From an uncultured Clostridium sp. (GTDB lineage: Bacteria > Bacillota > Clostridia > Clostridiales > Clostridiaceae), in assembly GCA_900547475.1 (NCBI GenBank), contig URGW01000014.1, positions 12,358 to 76,357 on the forward strand: a stretch of 64,000 nucleotides of DNA, read 5' to 3'. Positions 50,221-59,032 of the stretch are shown here, in pieces (the stretch's first letter is position 1; every line of letters begins with the position of its first letter). A program made the position numbers and the translations under genes. A model generated the notes under the pieces. The model was not told where the DNA came from and searched no databases. It saw only the letters and a program-made list of their open reading frames with translations.

Positions 50221-50571
50221 ATGAACGAAATATTAAGAGCTATAGAAGCAGAACAAATGAGAAATGACTTACCAAACTTCAATGTTGGGGATAACGTTAA
50301 ATTACACGTTAAAGTTAAAGAAGGTAACAGAGAAAGAATCCAAATGTTCGAAGGTACTGTTATTAAGAGACAAAACGGTGGTTTAAGAGAAACTTTCACA
50401 GTAAGAAGAGTTGCTTACGGTGTTGGAGTTGAAAGAACTTTCCCAGTTAACTCACCAATCATCGAAAAGATGGAAGTTACAAGAAGAGGTAAAGTAAGAA
50501 GAGCTAAGTTATTCTACTTAAGAGATAGAGTAGGTAAGGCTGCTAAAGTTAAGGAATTATTAACTAGATAG
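50221..50571 (+). CDS. rplS: 50S ribosomal protein L19
   Basis: 116 residues at the 30S-50S interface. F-N-V-G-D-N-V-K-L-H-V-K-V-K-E-G-N-R-E-R-I-Q, F-T-V-R-R-V-A-Y-G-V-G-V-E-R-T-F-P and G-K-V-R-R-A-K-L-F-Y-L-R are L19 motifs. Codon choice is more C-ending (AAC, GAC, TTC) than in neighbours, as expected for a highly expressed gene. Own promoter, structured leader and terminator. Confidence 0.98.
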   Translation: MNEILRAIEAEQMRNDLPNFNVGDNVKLHVKVKEGNRERIQMFEGTVIKRQNGGLRETFTVRRVAYGVGVERTFPVNSPIIEKMEVTRRGKVRRAKLFYLRDRVGKAAKVKELLTR

Positions 50572-50592
50572 TTTAAAGTTAATAAAGATATT

Positions 50593-50619
50593 AAGGGACT
50601 TAGTATTAAGTCCCTTTTT
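50593..50619 (+). terminator. Terminator after rplS
   Basis: AAGGGACTTA (50593-50602) pairs perfectly with TAAGTCCCTT (50607-50616) over a GTAT loop, then TTTG and T-rich sequence. Confidence 0.9.
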
Positions 50620-50672
50620 GTTTGCAATAATATAAGTGAGATTCTAAATCTTGATTTAGTTAATCGAACTTG

Positions 50673-50696
50673 CAACTCTGAAGTTATGAAGAGTTG
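50673..50696. repeat. 7-bp hairpin upstream of rbgA
   Basis: CAACTCT (50673-50679) pairs with AGAGTTG (50690-50696) over a 10-base loop, followed by TTTC. Too short a T-run for a terminator; function unclear. It lies 60 bp before rbgA. Confidence 0.35.
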
Positions 50697-50756
50697 TTTC
50701 ATATAAAAATAATTCTTAAGAATAAATAATATATATTAAAAAAAGGAGGATGAATT

Positions 50757-51710
50757 ATGGCTACTATAAATTGGTTCCCAGGGCATATGAAAAAAACAAA
50801 AAGGGAAATACAAGATAATTTAAAACTTGTTGATGCTGTAATAGAAATTAGAGATGCGAGAATTCCTAGAAGTTCTGCAAATCCAGATATAGATAAACTT
50901 TGTGCAGGTAAGCCACGATTAATTTTATTAAATAAAAGTGATTTAACAGAAGCTAAAGTAACTAAAGATTGGATAAATACATTATCTAGTGAAAATGTTA
51001 AGGTCTTAGAAGTTAATTGTTTAAAAGGTCAAGGATTACAACAAATAAAGCCAGCACTTTTAGAGCTATTAAAAGAAAAGCATGATAGAGCAAAAGCTAA
51101 GGGATTAGTTAAGTTCATGATGAGAGTAATGGTAGTTGGTGTTCCAAACTGCGGTAAATCTACATTTATAAATAAGATGGCAAGAAATAATATTGCTAAA
51201 ACTGGAGATAGAGCTGGTGTTACAAAGAGTAAGCAATGGATAAAAACATCATTCGATATGGAGATGTTAGATACTCCAGGGGTATTATGGCCTAAATTTG
51301 AAGATGAGAGAACAGCTTTAAATTTAGCATTTACAGGTGCGATTAAAGATGAAATAATGGATATAGAAGAATTAGCATATAAGCTTGTTGAAAGACTTCA
51401 GGAATATTATCCAGATAGATTGATAGAAAGATTTGGAATTGAAGAAATACAAGAAAATCCATTAGATAACCTTGATGCTATTGCTAGAAAAAGAGGGTGT
51501 ATAATGGCACGTAATGAAATTAATTATAATAGAATTGCTGTTATGCTTATTGATGAATTTAGAGGTGGAAAACTTGGGAAAATTTCTTTAGAGCGTCCAG
51601 ATGATGTTTTTGAAGAAGAAGAAGTTATAGTTAAAGAAGAAACTGAAAAAGAGAGAAAAAGAAGAATAAGAAAAGAAAAGAGAAGCGAAAAGAAAAAGGA
51701 AAAAAGATAA
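50757..51710 (+). CDS. rbgA: Ribosome biogenesis GTPase RbgA (YlqF)
   Basis: Circularly permuted GTPase for late 50S assembly. 317 residues, about 35 longer than B. subtilis RbgA because of a C-terminal tail rich in Glu, Lys and Arg (E-R-K-R-R-I-R-K-E-K-R). I-N-W-F-P-G-H-M-K-K-T starts the protein, L-L-N-K-S-D-L is G4, G-V-P-N-C-G-K-S-T-F is G1 and D-T-P-G-V-L-W-P is G3, in permuted order. AAAGGAGG precedes the ATG; the stop overlaps rnhB by one base. Confidence 0.96.
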   Translation: MATINWFPGHMKKTKREIQDNLKLVDAVIEIRDARIPRSSANPDIDKLCAGKPRLILLNKSDLTEAKVTKDWINTLSSENVKVLEVNCLKGQGLQQIKPALLELLKEKHDRAKAKGLVKFMMRVMVVGVPNCGKSTFINKMARNNIAKTGDRAGVTKSKQWIKTSFDMEMLDTPGVLWPKFEDERTALNLAFTGAIKDEIMDIEELAYKLVERLQEYYPDRLIERFGIEEIQENPLDNLDAIARKRGCIMARNEINYNRIAVMLIDEFRGGKLGKISLERPDDVFEEEEVIVKEETEKERKRRIRKEKRSEKKKEKR

Positions 51711-52534
51711 TGGATATATTAACTACAGATATTAGCAGTTTAAGTTTTAAAGTTGTTAAGGAAAAGGTAGATGAAATAAACATAAATGAAGCTTATAATT
51801 CTAAAGAGTTAATTGAAATTATAAATATATTAAGAAGTGATAAAAGAAAAAATATTAATAGTTTAGGTGATAAGCTTCAAAAAGCTAAAGAAAAAATAGA
51901 AAATGAAATTAAAAGAGTTAGAAATATGTATAACTTTGATAAATCATTTGAGGGTTATAATATTATTGCAGGTGTAGATGAGGTTGGAAGAGGACCTTTG
52001 GCAGGACCTATAGTATCATGTGCAGTAGTATTAGATTTAAATGTTATAGATGAAGATTTAATTTTATGGATTAATGATTCAAAAAAATTAAATGAAGGAA
52101 AAAGAGAAGAGTTAGCAACTATAATAAAGGAAAAAGCATTAGCATATTATATATCATCTCGTGATTCTAAAGAAATTGATGAAAGAGGAATAGGTGTTTG
52201 TAATAATGAAGTTTTTTTTGAAGCTTGTACTAACTTAAAAGTAAAGCCAGATTTAGTATTATCTGATGGATATACAGTAAAGGGAATACAAATTCCTAAT
52301 AAATCAGTAATTAAAGGAGATACAAAGTCTGTATGTATTGCAGCTGCATCTATAGTAGCTAAAGTTTATAGAGATAATTTAATGAAGGAATATGCTAAAA
52401 AATATCCTTATTATGGTTTTGAAGAAAATGTTGGTTATGGAACTACAAAACATATAGAAGGAATAAAAGAGTATGGACCTACAGAAATACATAGAGTATC
52501 ATTTTTAACTAATATATTATCTAATAACAAATAG
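51710..52534 (+). CDS. rnhB: Ribonuclease HII
   Basis: Removes RNA from RNA-DNA hybrids and single ribonucleotides from DNA. 274 residues; the catalytic part starts at about 85 with A-G-V-D-E-V-G-R-G-P-L-A-G-P (Asp90, Glu91) and includes I-N-D-S-K-K-L and H-R-V-S-F-L. An N-terminal helical extension of about 75 residues, as in B. subtilis RNase HII, aids substrate binding in the family. Start overlaps the rbgA stop. Confidence 0.95.
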   Translation: MDILTTDISSLSFKVVKEKVDEININEAYNSKELIEIINILRSDKRKNINSLGDKLQKAKEKIENEIKRVRNMYNFDKSFEGYNIIAGVDEVGRGPLAGPIVSCAVVLDLNVIDEDLILWINDSKKLNEGKREELATIIKEKALAYYISSRDSKEIDERGIGVCNNEVFFEACTNLKVKPDLVLSDGYTVKGIQIPNKSVIKGDTKSVCIAAASIVAKVYRDNLMKEYAKKYPYYGFEENVGYGTTKHIEGIKEYGPTEIHRVSFLTNILSNNK

Positions 52535-52584
52535 TTATAATAATTTAAGCTGATAATACAAAACTTATAAATAACGAATTTTAA

Positions 52585-52956
52585 TTAATATAATCTAAAT
52601 GCATCTTTTATGTGATTTACCTTAAAAGATGCATTTGTGTTATTAAAAATAACTTCAATAATATCATATCGAACATTGTAATTGTAATATTTTTTATATA
52701 ATAAATAAATTTGAGATAATTTTATAATTTGTTTTTGCTTATAGTAGGTAACAGATTCTATTGGATTTCCAAAGGAGTTTGTATACCTGCTTTTTACTTC
52801 ACAAAAAATTATAATATTATTTTTTCTACATATTATATCTATTTCACCATATTTATTTCTATAATTTATATCTAATATATTATATCCATTATTAATAAGA
52901 AAATCACCAGCAAGGGTCTCACCATAATTTCCAATTGCTTTATTATACTTTTTCAT
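52585..52956 (-). CDS. yraN: YraN family protein (UPF0102), nuclease-like
   Basis: 123 residues, restriction-endonuclease-like fold. G-N-Y-G-E-T-L-A-G-D-F-L, N-Y-R-N-K-Y-G-E-I-D-I-I-C and I-I-F-C-E-V-K-S-R hold the acidic and Lys residues of that fold (E, D, E-x-K). Function unproven; the gene is commonly beside rnhB, comM and dprA, suggesting DNA uptake or repair. It is convergent to rnhB and divergent to comM. Its 3' coding end holds a 13-bp inverted repeat. Confidence 0.9.
   Translation of the reverse strand: MKKYNKAIGNYGETLAGDFLINNGYNILDINYRNKYGEIDIICRKNNIIIFCEVKSRYTNSFGNPIESVTYYKQKQIIKLSQIYLLYKKYYNYNVRYDIIEVIFNNTNASFKVNHIKDAFRLY
52597..52636. repeat. 13-bp perfect inverted repeat in the 3' end of yraN
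   Basis: AAATGCATCTTTT (52597-52609) and AAAAGATGCATTT (52624-52636), 14-base spacer, inside the last codons of yraN. It lies at the convergent end of rnhB, where no other terminator is visible. It lacks a T-run in both directions, so it may act as a transcript-end barrier rather than a classical terminator. Confidence 0.5.
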
Positions 52957-53080
52957 ATTTTCACCTCTAATAATAATGATAGACTTTATGATTTTTTTTA
53001 TTCAAATTAGGTTAAATAAGTAAATCTATGTCAATAATGAAAAAGGAAATATGGAAAAAAGGAAAGGGTTGATATAAGAA

Positions 53081-54604
53081 ATGGCTTTAAAAATAACTAG
53101 TGCTACACATAGAGGATTGGATGGTGTATTAATAAGTGTTGAAGTTGATATAACTAGAGGAATTCCTAGTTTCAATATTGTTGGATTGCCAGATACATCA
53201 ATTAAAGAATCTAAGGAAAGGGTTAGATTAGCAATAGTAAATAGTGGATATGAATTTCCGTTAGGTAGAATTACTATAAATTTAGCTCCAGCAGATGTAA
53301 AAAAAATAGGTAGCCTTCTAGATCTACCTATAGCACTTGGAATATTAATGGTATCAGGACAAATTGAAGAAAAGTCATTAGATGAGTATATAGTGTTTGG
53401 AGAACTTTCTTTAAATGGTGAATTAAAAGGGGTTAAAGGGGCGGTACCAATTATTTTTGAGGGTGATAATAAGAAAAAGCAAAATTTCATTTTTCCACTT
53501 GAAAATTTGAAAGAAATGAGAAGTTTTGTCTTAGGAAACTTTTTTCCTTTTAAAACACTAAATCAGGTAATATCATATATACAAAATGAAGATTTACTGC
53601 CATATAAAGGAGAAAAAAAGAGAGAAAATAAAGAGATTTTTATTAATAGATTTGAAGATATAATGGGGCAATATACATCAAAAAAGGCTATGGAAATTGT
53701 AGCAGCAGGTAATCATAATATAATGTTGTTTGGTTCTCCTGGTTCAGGTAAAACAATGTTGGCAAAAGCACTGCCATCTATATTACCACCTATGACCATA
53801 GAAGAGCAACAGGAAGTAGCAAAAATATATAGTGTATCAGGGTTATGGAATGAGGGATATGATATATCAAGGCCTTTTAGATCACCACATAATACTATAA
53901 CTAAAACGGCATTAATTGGTGGTGGAAAGGATGTAAAAGCTGGGGAGATAACATTAGCTCATAATGGTATTTTATTTTTAGATGAAATATTAGAATTTAA
54001 AAAGGATGTCTTAGAACTTTTAAGACAGCCTTTGGAAGATAAGAAAATAAATATTTCAAGATTAAAGGAAAGCTATACATTGCCTAGTAATTTTATATTA
54101 GTTGGTACTTTTAATCCATGTCCTTGTGGAAAGATGCTTGATTATGATTCAGGAGCAACTTGTACATGTACTGAAGTAGAGAGGCGAAGATACATAAATA
54201 GAATGTCTAGAGCGCTTTTGGATAGAATTGATATATTAAATTTTGTCCCAAGAATAAAAGTAGATGAAATTGTAGGGAAAAAGGATAAAATTAATTCTGA
54301 CAATATGCGACATAATGTAATTTTGGCAAGAGAAATTCAGAAAGAAAGATTTAAAGGTACAAAATATAAATATAACTCAGAGATTGTAGGGAAAGATGTA
54401 TTGAATTTATGTAATATAAATAAAAATGCAAAAAGAGTTTTGGAAGAGTATTATCGTAGATATGATATAACACTTAGAGGATATACTAAAATAATAAAAG
54501 TAGCTAGAACTATAGCAGATTTAGATTGTAGTGTTGAAGTTATGGACTATCATATTATTGAAGCTATAGGGTTTAGAAAAAATATTTTTGGAGAAATAAT
54601 ATAG
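53081..54604 (+). CDS. comM: YifB/ComM family Mg chelatase-like AAA+ ATPase
   Basis: 507 residues. An N-terminal ChlI-like domain (I-P-S-F-N-I-V-G-L-P-D-T-S-I-K-E-S-K-E-R-V) precedes the AAA+ core with Walker A L-F-G-S-P-G-S-G-K-T and Walker B L-F-L-D-E-I-L-E-F; a C-terminal part has a P-C-P-C-G cysteine set. ComM in Vibrio and Haemophilus is a branch-migration helicase in natural transformation. Adjacent dprA supports a recombination role. The ribosome-binding site is weak. Confidence 0.93.
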   Translation: MALKITSATHRGLDGVLISVEVDITRGIPSFNIVGLPDTSIKESKERVRLAIVNSGYEFPLGRITINLAPADVKKIGSLLDLPIALGILMVSGQIEEKSLDEYIVFGELSLNGELKGVKGAVPIIFEGDNKKKQNFIFPLENLKEMRSFVLGNFFPFKTLNQVISYIQNEDLLPYKGEKKRENKEIFINRFEDIMGQYTSKKAMEIVAAGNHNIMLFGSPGSGKTMLAKALPSILPPMTIEEQQEVAKIYSVSGLWNEGYDISRPFRSPHNTITKTALIGGGKDVKAGEITLAHNGILFLDEILEFKKDVLELLRQPLEDKKINISRLKESYTLPSNFILVGTFNPCPCGKMLDYDSGATCTCTEVERRRYINRMSRALLDRIDILNFVPRIKVDEIVGKKDKINSDNMRHNVILAREIQKERFKGTKYKYNSEIVGKDVLNLCNINKNAKRVLEEYYRRYDITLRGYTKIIKVARTIADLDCSVEVMDYHIIEAIGFRKNIFGEII

Positions 54605-54618
54605 AAAGGATTTAGGAT

Positions 54619-55674
54619 ATGGATAAGTATAAAATATGGTTTATATCACTAAAAATATCTGATTCATCTAAGATAAAGTTAATAGAAAAGTATAATAATG
54701 AAGAAAATATCTATAATAATATTGATAATATAGTTAAAGAAAAATTATTGTATAAAAATTTTTTAATGCAATTAAGTGTTAAAAATAATATAGAAGAGGA
54801 AAAATTAGAGGAATATTTATTTAAAAACAACATAAATTATGTAACATATTCTTCTAGTTTATATCCGGAAAAGTTAAAATATATTACAAATCCACCATAT
54901 GTTATATTTTATAAAGGAGATATATCATTATTGGATTATAATATGGTTGCTATTGTTGGATCAAGAAAAAACACTAATTATGGAGAACAGGTCACTAAGT
55001 TTATAACATCTGAATTATATAATATTTCATATGGTGTTGTAAGTGGTGTAGCTGCTGGAATAGATTCAATAGCACATAGAGAAATATTAAGTAGGGGTGG
55101 AAAAACAATAGGAGTTTTAGGTTGTGGAATAGACATTGTATATCCACGATTTAATAAATATTTATATGATAAAATTTCTGACAAAGGTTTGTTAATATCG
55201 GAATTTTTGCCAGGAACAAAACCAATGGCGTATAATTTTCCACAAAGAAATAGAATAATAAGTGCTTTAAGCAATGGAGTAATTGTTATAGAAGCATCAA
55301 GCAAAAGTGGATCACTAATAACTGTTGATTATGCATTAAATCAATCTAAAGATGTTATGGTGGTTCCGGGTCCGATTTTTAATGAATCTAGCAAGGGGTG
55401 CAACTTGTTAATTCATCAAGGTGCACGTCCTTTTTTAGGAAAAGATGATTTATATGAGTTTCTTAATATAATTAAAAAAGATAGTAAAAATAGTACTAAA
55501 AATAGTATTAAAAAATGTTTGTTAGATGTAATAGGTAAAGAACCTATACATATAGATAAAATAATTGGAAGTGTAAATATTGACAGAATAGCTTTATTTG
55601 AGTTATTATTTGAAATGCAAAATGAAAATGAAATTATTTGCCTACCGGGCAATTATTACGTAAAGATTAGTTAG
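54619..55674 (+). CDS. dprA: DNA processing protein DprA
   Basis: Loads RecA on incoming single-stranded DNA in transformation. 351 residues. A helical N-terminal part (1-90), then the Rossmann-like DprA core: A-I-V-G-S-R-K-N-T-N-Y-G, S-G-V-A-A-G-I-D-S-I-A-H, V-L-G-C-G-I-D-I-V-Y-P, F-P-Q-R-N-R-I-I-S-A-L and S-G-S-L-I-T-V-D-Y-A-L. A winged-helix end is at about 290-351. 14 bp after comM. Confidence 0.95.
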   Translation: MDKYKIWFISLKISDSSKIKLIEKYNNEENIYNNIDNIVKEKLLYKNFLMQLSVKNNIEEEKLEEYLFKNNINYVTYSSSLYPEKLKYITNPPYVIFYKGDISLLDYNMVAIVGSRKNTNYGEQVTKFITSELYNISYGVVSGVAAGIDSIAHREILSRGGKTIGVLGCGIDIVYPRFNKYLYDKISDKGLLISEFLPGTKPMAYNFPQRNRIISALSNGVIVIEASSKSGSLITVDYALNQSKDVMVVPGPIFNESSKGCNLLIHQGARPFLGKDDLYEFLNIIKKDSKNSTKNSIKKCLLDVIGKEPIHIDKIIGSVNIDRIALFELLFEMQNENEIICLPGNYYVKIS

Positions 55675-55680
55675 AATTTT

Positions 55681-55716
55681 AGGGGGGTAAAAGCTCCTAA
55701 GAGATAAATAGGAGTT
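55681..55716 (+). promoter_or_regulatory. topA leader hairpin involving two ribosome-binding sites
   Basis: AGCTCCTA (55692-55699) pairs with TAGGAGTT (55709-55716), hiding the near site TAGGAG (55709-55714), which is 8 nt before ATG 55723. A second site, AGGGGGG (55681-55687), lies upstream; with the hairpin folded it is about 10 nt from the ATG. The two states would use different sites. Pairing checked by hand; the effect is inferred. Confidence 0.5.
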
Positions 55717-55722
55717 GATGGT

Positions 55723-57822
55723 ATGGGTCAGAATCTTGTTATTGTAGAGTCACCTGCAAAAGCAAAGACAATTAGTAAATATTTAGGGAAAAATTATACA
55801 GTTGAAGCTTCAATGGGGCATGTTAGGGATTTACCTAAAAGCAAATTAGGTGTTGATATAGAAGATAATTTTAATCCAAAATATATAACTATTAGAGGAA
55901 AAGGTGAATTAATAACTAAATTAAAAAAAGCTGCTAAAAAAGCAGATAAAATTTATCTTGCAACCGACCCCGATAGAGAGGGAGAGGCTATATCTTGGCA
56001 TTTAGCAAATATATTAAAAATTTCAGAAGATGAAACATGTAGAATAGTATTTAATGAAATAACTAAAGGTGCTGTAAAAGAATCTATAAAAGGTGCAAGA
56101 AAAATAAACTTAAATTTAGTTGATGCGCAACAGGCAAGAAGAGTGTTAGATAGACTTGTTGGATATGAAATAAGTCCTATACTTTGGAAAAATGTTAAAT
56201 GGGGACTAAGTGCTGGAAGAGTTCAATCAGCTGCATTAAAGCTTATTTGTGATAAAGAGGAAGAAATAAAAGCTTTTGAACCAAAAGAATACTGGACAGT
56301 AGATTGTGTTTTAAAGAAGGAAAGAAAAAAGTTTCCAATAAAATTAACAAAGTATAAAAATAAAAAAATAGAAATATCAACAGAAGAAGAAGCTAGGAAA
56401 ATAATAAGTGAATTAGAAGAAAATGATTATAGAATAGATAAAGTTAAAAAGGGGAATAGATTGAAAAATCCATTGCCACCATTTACAACAAGTACTTTGC
56501 AACAAGAGGCTTCTAAAAAACTTAATTTTATGACTAAGAGAACTATGTCTATAGCTCAAGCTCTTTATGAAGGAGTTGATGTAAAAGGATATGGTACAGT
56601 AGGGTTAATAACTTATATGAGAACAGACTCTGTAAGAATTTCTGAAGAAGCACAAGGAAAAGCTATTGATTTTATAAAAGAAAGCTATGGAAATGAGTAT
56701 GTTCCAGAAAATCCGAGAGTATATAAAGGAAAGAAAAACATACAAGATGCTCATGAAGCTATAAGGCCTTCTCATATAGAAATAACTCCAGAAATAGCAA
56801 AAGCAAGTTTATCAGCAGAGCAATATAAGTTGTATAGCTTAATATGGAAGAGATTTATTGCAAGTCAAATGGCATCATGTTCATTAAATACAAATAGTAT
56901 TGATATAATAAATGGAGAATATTCATTTAAGGCATCTGGTTCAACTATTAAATTTGATGGTTTTATGAAAGTATATGATTATACAACAGAAGATGATGAA
57001 AATGATGTAACATTACCGGTTCTAGAGGAAGGTGAAATATTACAACCTGCATCTGTAGAAGGTAAACAACATTTTACTCAACCACCAGCAAGATATACAG
57101 AAGCATCATTTGTAAAATTACTTGAAGAAAAAGGAATAGGAAGACCAAGTACTTACGTTCCAACAATATCTACATTATTAAGTAGAGATTATGTTTCAAG
57201 AGAAAAGAAAAATTTAATACCTACAGAACTAGGTTTTATAGTTAATAATATAATGTCAGATTATTTTAAACAAATAGTTGATGTAGATTTTACAGCAGAT
57301 ATGGAAAGAAAGCTTGATTATATTGAAGAAGGTAGTGAAGAATGGAAAGAAGTGGTTGGTGAATTCTTTGCACCACTTAAAGTAGCTATAGATAAAGCTG
57401 AAAAGGAAATTTCAAAAGTTGTAATTGAAGATAAAGTAAGTGATGTTCCATGTGATAAATGTGGAAGAATGATGGTTATAAAACGTGGAAGATATGGTAC
57501 TTTCCTAGCATGCCCAGGATATCCTGAATGTCATAATGCTAAACCAATTGTTGAAGAGTTAGATGTTCCATGTCCAAAGTGTGGAGGCAAAATATTAGGT
57601 AAGAGAAGTAAAAAAGGAAAGAAATTCTTTGGATGCTCTAACTATCCAAATTGTGACTTTGTAAGTTGGAATGAGCCTATAAAAGAGCCATGCTCAAAAT
57701 GTGGTAACTATATGACTATTAAGTATTCAAAAACTAAAGGCAAATATGCCGTATGTTCAAATACTGAATGTGGAAATACAATGCCTTTAGAAGATGACAC
57801 TGAAAAGAAAGATGATAAGTAA
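55723..57822 (+). CDS. topA: DNA topoisomerase I
   Basis: Relaxes negative supercoils. 699 residues. The TOPRIM domain (1-130) has A-T-D-P-D-R-E-G-E-A-I-S-W-H; the active Tyr is in T-Y-M-R-T-D-S-V-R-I-S; S-A-G-R-V-Q-S-A-A is conserved. Three C-terminal zinc ribbons with paired CxxC occupy about 572-690 (C-D-K-C-G-R-M, C-P-K-C-G-G-K, C-S-K-C-G-N-Y). dprA-topA is the Bacillus order, but trmFO, xerC and hslVU do not follow. Confidence 0.98.
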   Translation: MGQNLVIVESPAKAKTISKYLGKNYTVEASMGHVRDLPKSKLGVDIEDNFNPKYITIRGKGELITKLKKAAKKADKIYLATDPDREGEAISWHLANILKISEDETCRIVFNEITKGAVKESIKGARKINLNLVDAQQARRVLDRLVGYEISPILWKNVKWGLSAGRVQSAALKLICDKEEEIKAFEPKEYWTVDCVLKKERKKFPIKLTKYKNKKIEISTEEEARKIISELEENDYRIDKVKKGNRLKNPLPPFTTSTLQQEASKKLNFMTKRTMSIAQALYEGVDVKGYGTVGLITYMRTDSVRISEEAQGKAIDFIKESYGNEYVPENPRVYKGKKNIQDAHEAIRPSHIEITPEIAKASLSAEQYKLYSLIWKRFIASQMASCSLNTNSIDIINGEYSFKASGSTIKFDGFMKVYDYTTEDDENDVTLPVLEEGEILQPASVEGKQHFTQPPARYTEASFVKLLEEKGIGRPSTYVPTISTLLSRDYVSREKKNLIPTELGFIVNNIMSDYFKQIVDVDFTADMERKLDYIEEGSEEWKEVVGEFFAPLKVAIDKAEKEISKVVIEDKVSDVPCDKCGRMMVIKRGRYGTFLACPGYPECHNAKPIVEELDVPCPKCGGKILGKRSKKGKKFFGCSNYPNCDFVSWNEPIKEPCSKCGNYMTIKYSKTKGKYAVCSNTECGNTMPLEDDTEKKDDK

Positions 57823-57865
57823 ATAAATATTTCCCATAAGCCTTGTCGAAAGAGTGTAAAAATTG

Positions 57866-57894
57866 TTGTAAAAAAAAGTCTTATATGATAGTAT
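57866..57894 (+). promoter_or_regulatory. codY promoter overlapped by an inverted repeat
   Basis: TTGTAA (57866-57871), a 17-base spacer and TAGTAT (57889-57894). The -10 is embedded in a perfect 7-bp inverted repeat, TCTTATA (57879-57885) and TATAAGA (57892-57898), which could be an operator. Confidence 0.5.
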
Positions 57895-57926
57895 AAGATT
57901 AAGAAGTAATATCTTAAAATTTTGAC

Positions 57927-57939
57927 AATTTTGAAAATT
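57927..57939. promoter_or_regulatory. CodY-box-like palindrome in the codY leader
   Basis: AATTTTGAAAATT, close to the CodY consensus AATTTTCWGAAAATT but two bases shorter in the middle (four mismatches when aligned at full length). It lies 33 nt after the -10 box. It could support negative autoregulation of codY. AT-rich sequence makes chance matches likely. Confidence 0.35.
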
Positions 57940-57980
57940 AACAATTTAGTGATAAAGCTTATGATGGGGGGAGTATTTAG

Positions 57981-58757
57981 TTGTCATCATTATTAAATAA
58001 AACTAGAAGATTAAATAAAATATTACAAAAGGGTGGTGCAGATCCGGTAGTATTTGATGATATATGCAAACTTTTGAGTGAAGTTTTAGCATGCAACGTA
58101 TATATAATTAGTAGAAAGGGGAAAGTTTTAGGACATACTTTTTCAACAGATTTTGAGTGCGGAATAATGAAAAAGTATGTTTTAGAAGAAGGTAGATTCC
58201 CGTTAGGATATAATGAAGGTTTATTAAAGATCACAGAAACTTTAGCAAATTCTAAGAGCAATGGTAATTGTGTATTTAAAGGAGAAGGAGTTTGTGAAGT
58301 TTCTAATAAAATATCCACTATAGTACCTATTATAGGTAATCGTGAAAGAATGGGAACATTACTTTTAGCGAGGTTTGGAGAAGAATTTACAGATGAAGAT
58401 TTAGTGTTAGCAGAACATAGTGCAACTATAGTTGGGATGGAAATGTTAAGAGCTAAACAAGATGAATTAGAGGATGAAGCAAGAAAAAAAGCTGTAGTAC
58501 AATTAGCTATTGGCACTTTATCTTATTCAGAATTAGAGGCTGTAGAGCATATATTCAATGAACTAGAAGGCAATGAGGGATTATTGGTTGCATCTAAAAT
58601 TGCAGATAAAGTTGGAATAACAAGAAGTGTTATTGTAAATGCTTTAAGAAAGTTTGAAAGTGCTGGTGTAATTGAGTCAAGATCTTTAGGAATGAAAGGA
58701 ACTCATATTAAGATCTTAAATGAAAAATTAGTAGAAGAATTAAAGAAAATAAGATAA
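57981..58757 (+). CDS. codY: GTP-sensing transcriptional repressor CodY
   Basis: Global regulator that represses amino-acid, peptide and stationary-phase genes when GTP and branched-chain amino acids are plentiful. 258 residues: N-terminal GAF ligand domain (1-155) and a winged helix-turn-helix near 200-245 (A-S-K-I-A-D-K-V-G-I-T-R-S-V-I-V-N-A-L). The start is TTG 57981, 7 bases after GGGGGGAG; it gives M-S-S-L-L-N-K-T-R-R-L-N, the usual CodY N terminus. Own promoter and terminator. Confidence 0.97.
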   Translation: MSSLLNKTRRLNKILQKGGADPVVFDDICKLLSEVLACNVYIISRKGKVLGHTFSTDFECGIMKKYVLEEGRFPLGYNEGLLKITETLANSKSNGNCVFKGEGVCEVSNKISTIVPIIGNRERMGTLLLARFGEEFTDEDLVLAEHSATIVGMEMLRAKQDELEDEARKKAVVQLAIGTLSYSELEAVEHIFNELEGNEGLLVASKIADKVGITRSVIVNALRKFESAGVIESRSLGMKGTHIKILNEKLVEELKKIR

Positions 58758-58790
58758 AAATAAGCTATACCAAAAGTATAGCTTATTTTT
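58757..58790 (+). terminator. Terminator after codY
   Basis: AAATAAGCTATAC (58758-58770) pairs perfectly with GTATAGCTTATTT (58776-58788) over a CAAAA loop, then TTGTG. The T-run is partly inside the stem. Confidence 0.88.
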
Positions 58791-58997
58791 GTGTGTAATA
58801 AAAGTTTGCAAGAGAAGAATAGTATCTAAATAAACTAAAGAAAAATTAAAGTAGTTTTATATTTTTAAATTAGGATATAATATATAATGAATATTTTGAA
58901 TTATACAAAAGTGTTAGTATTTAATGAGGTTTTTATTTGAATGATATGATAAATTTATAGTTTTATGACGCTAAATATAAAATATGCAAAAAATATG
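58791..58997. other. AT-rich intergenic region before the rpsB promoter
   Basis: About 207 bp with no gene or clear hairpin. It is only A/T-rich sequence; an upstream A-tract element for the rpsB promoter is possible (TGCAAAAAATATG just before the -35). In B. subtilis the fla/che operon occupies this position. Confidence 0.5.
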
Positions 58998-59026
58998 TTG
59001 CTAGGATATAAAGCTTATGATATACT
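58998..59026 (+). promoter_or_regulatory. Sigma-A promoter for rpsB-tsf
   Basis: TTGCTA (58998-59003), a 17-base spacer and TATACT (59021-59026), giving an rpsB leader of about 100 nt. Confidence 0.7.
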
Positions 59027-59032
59027 AACCTA

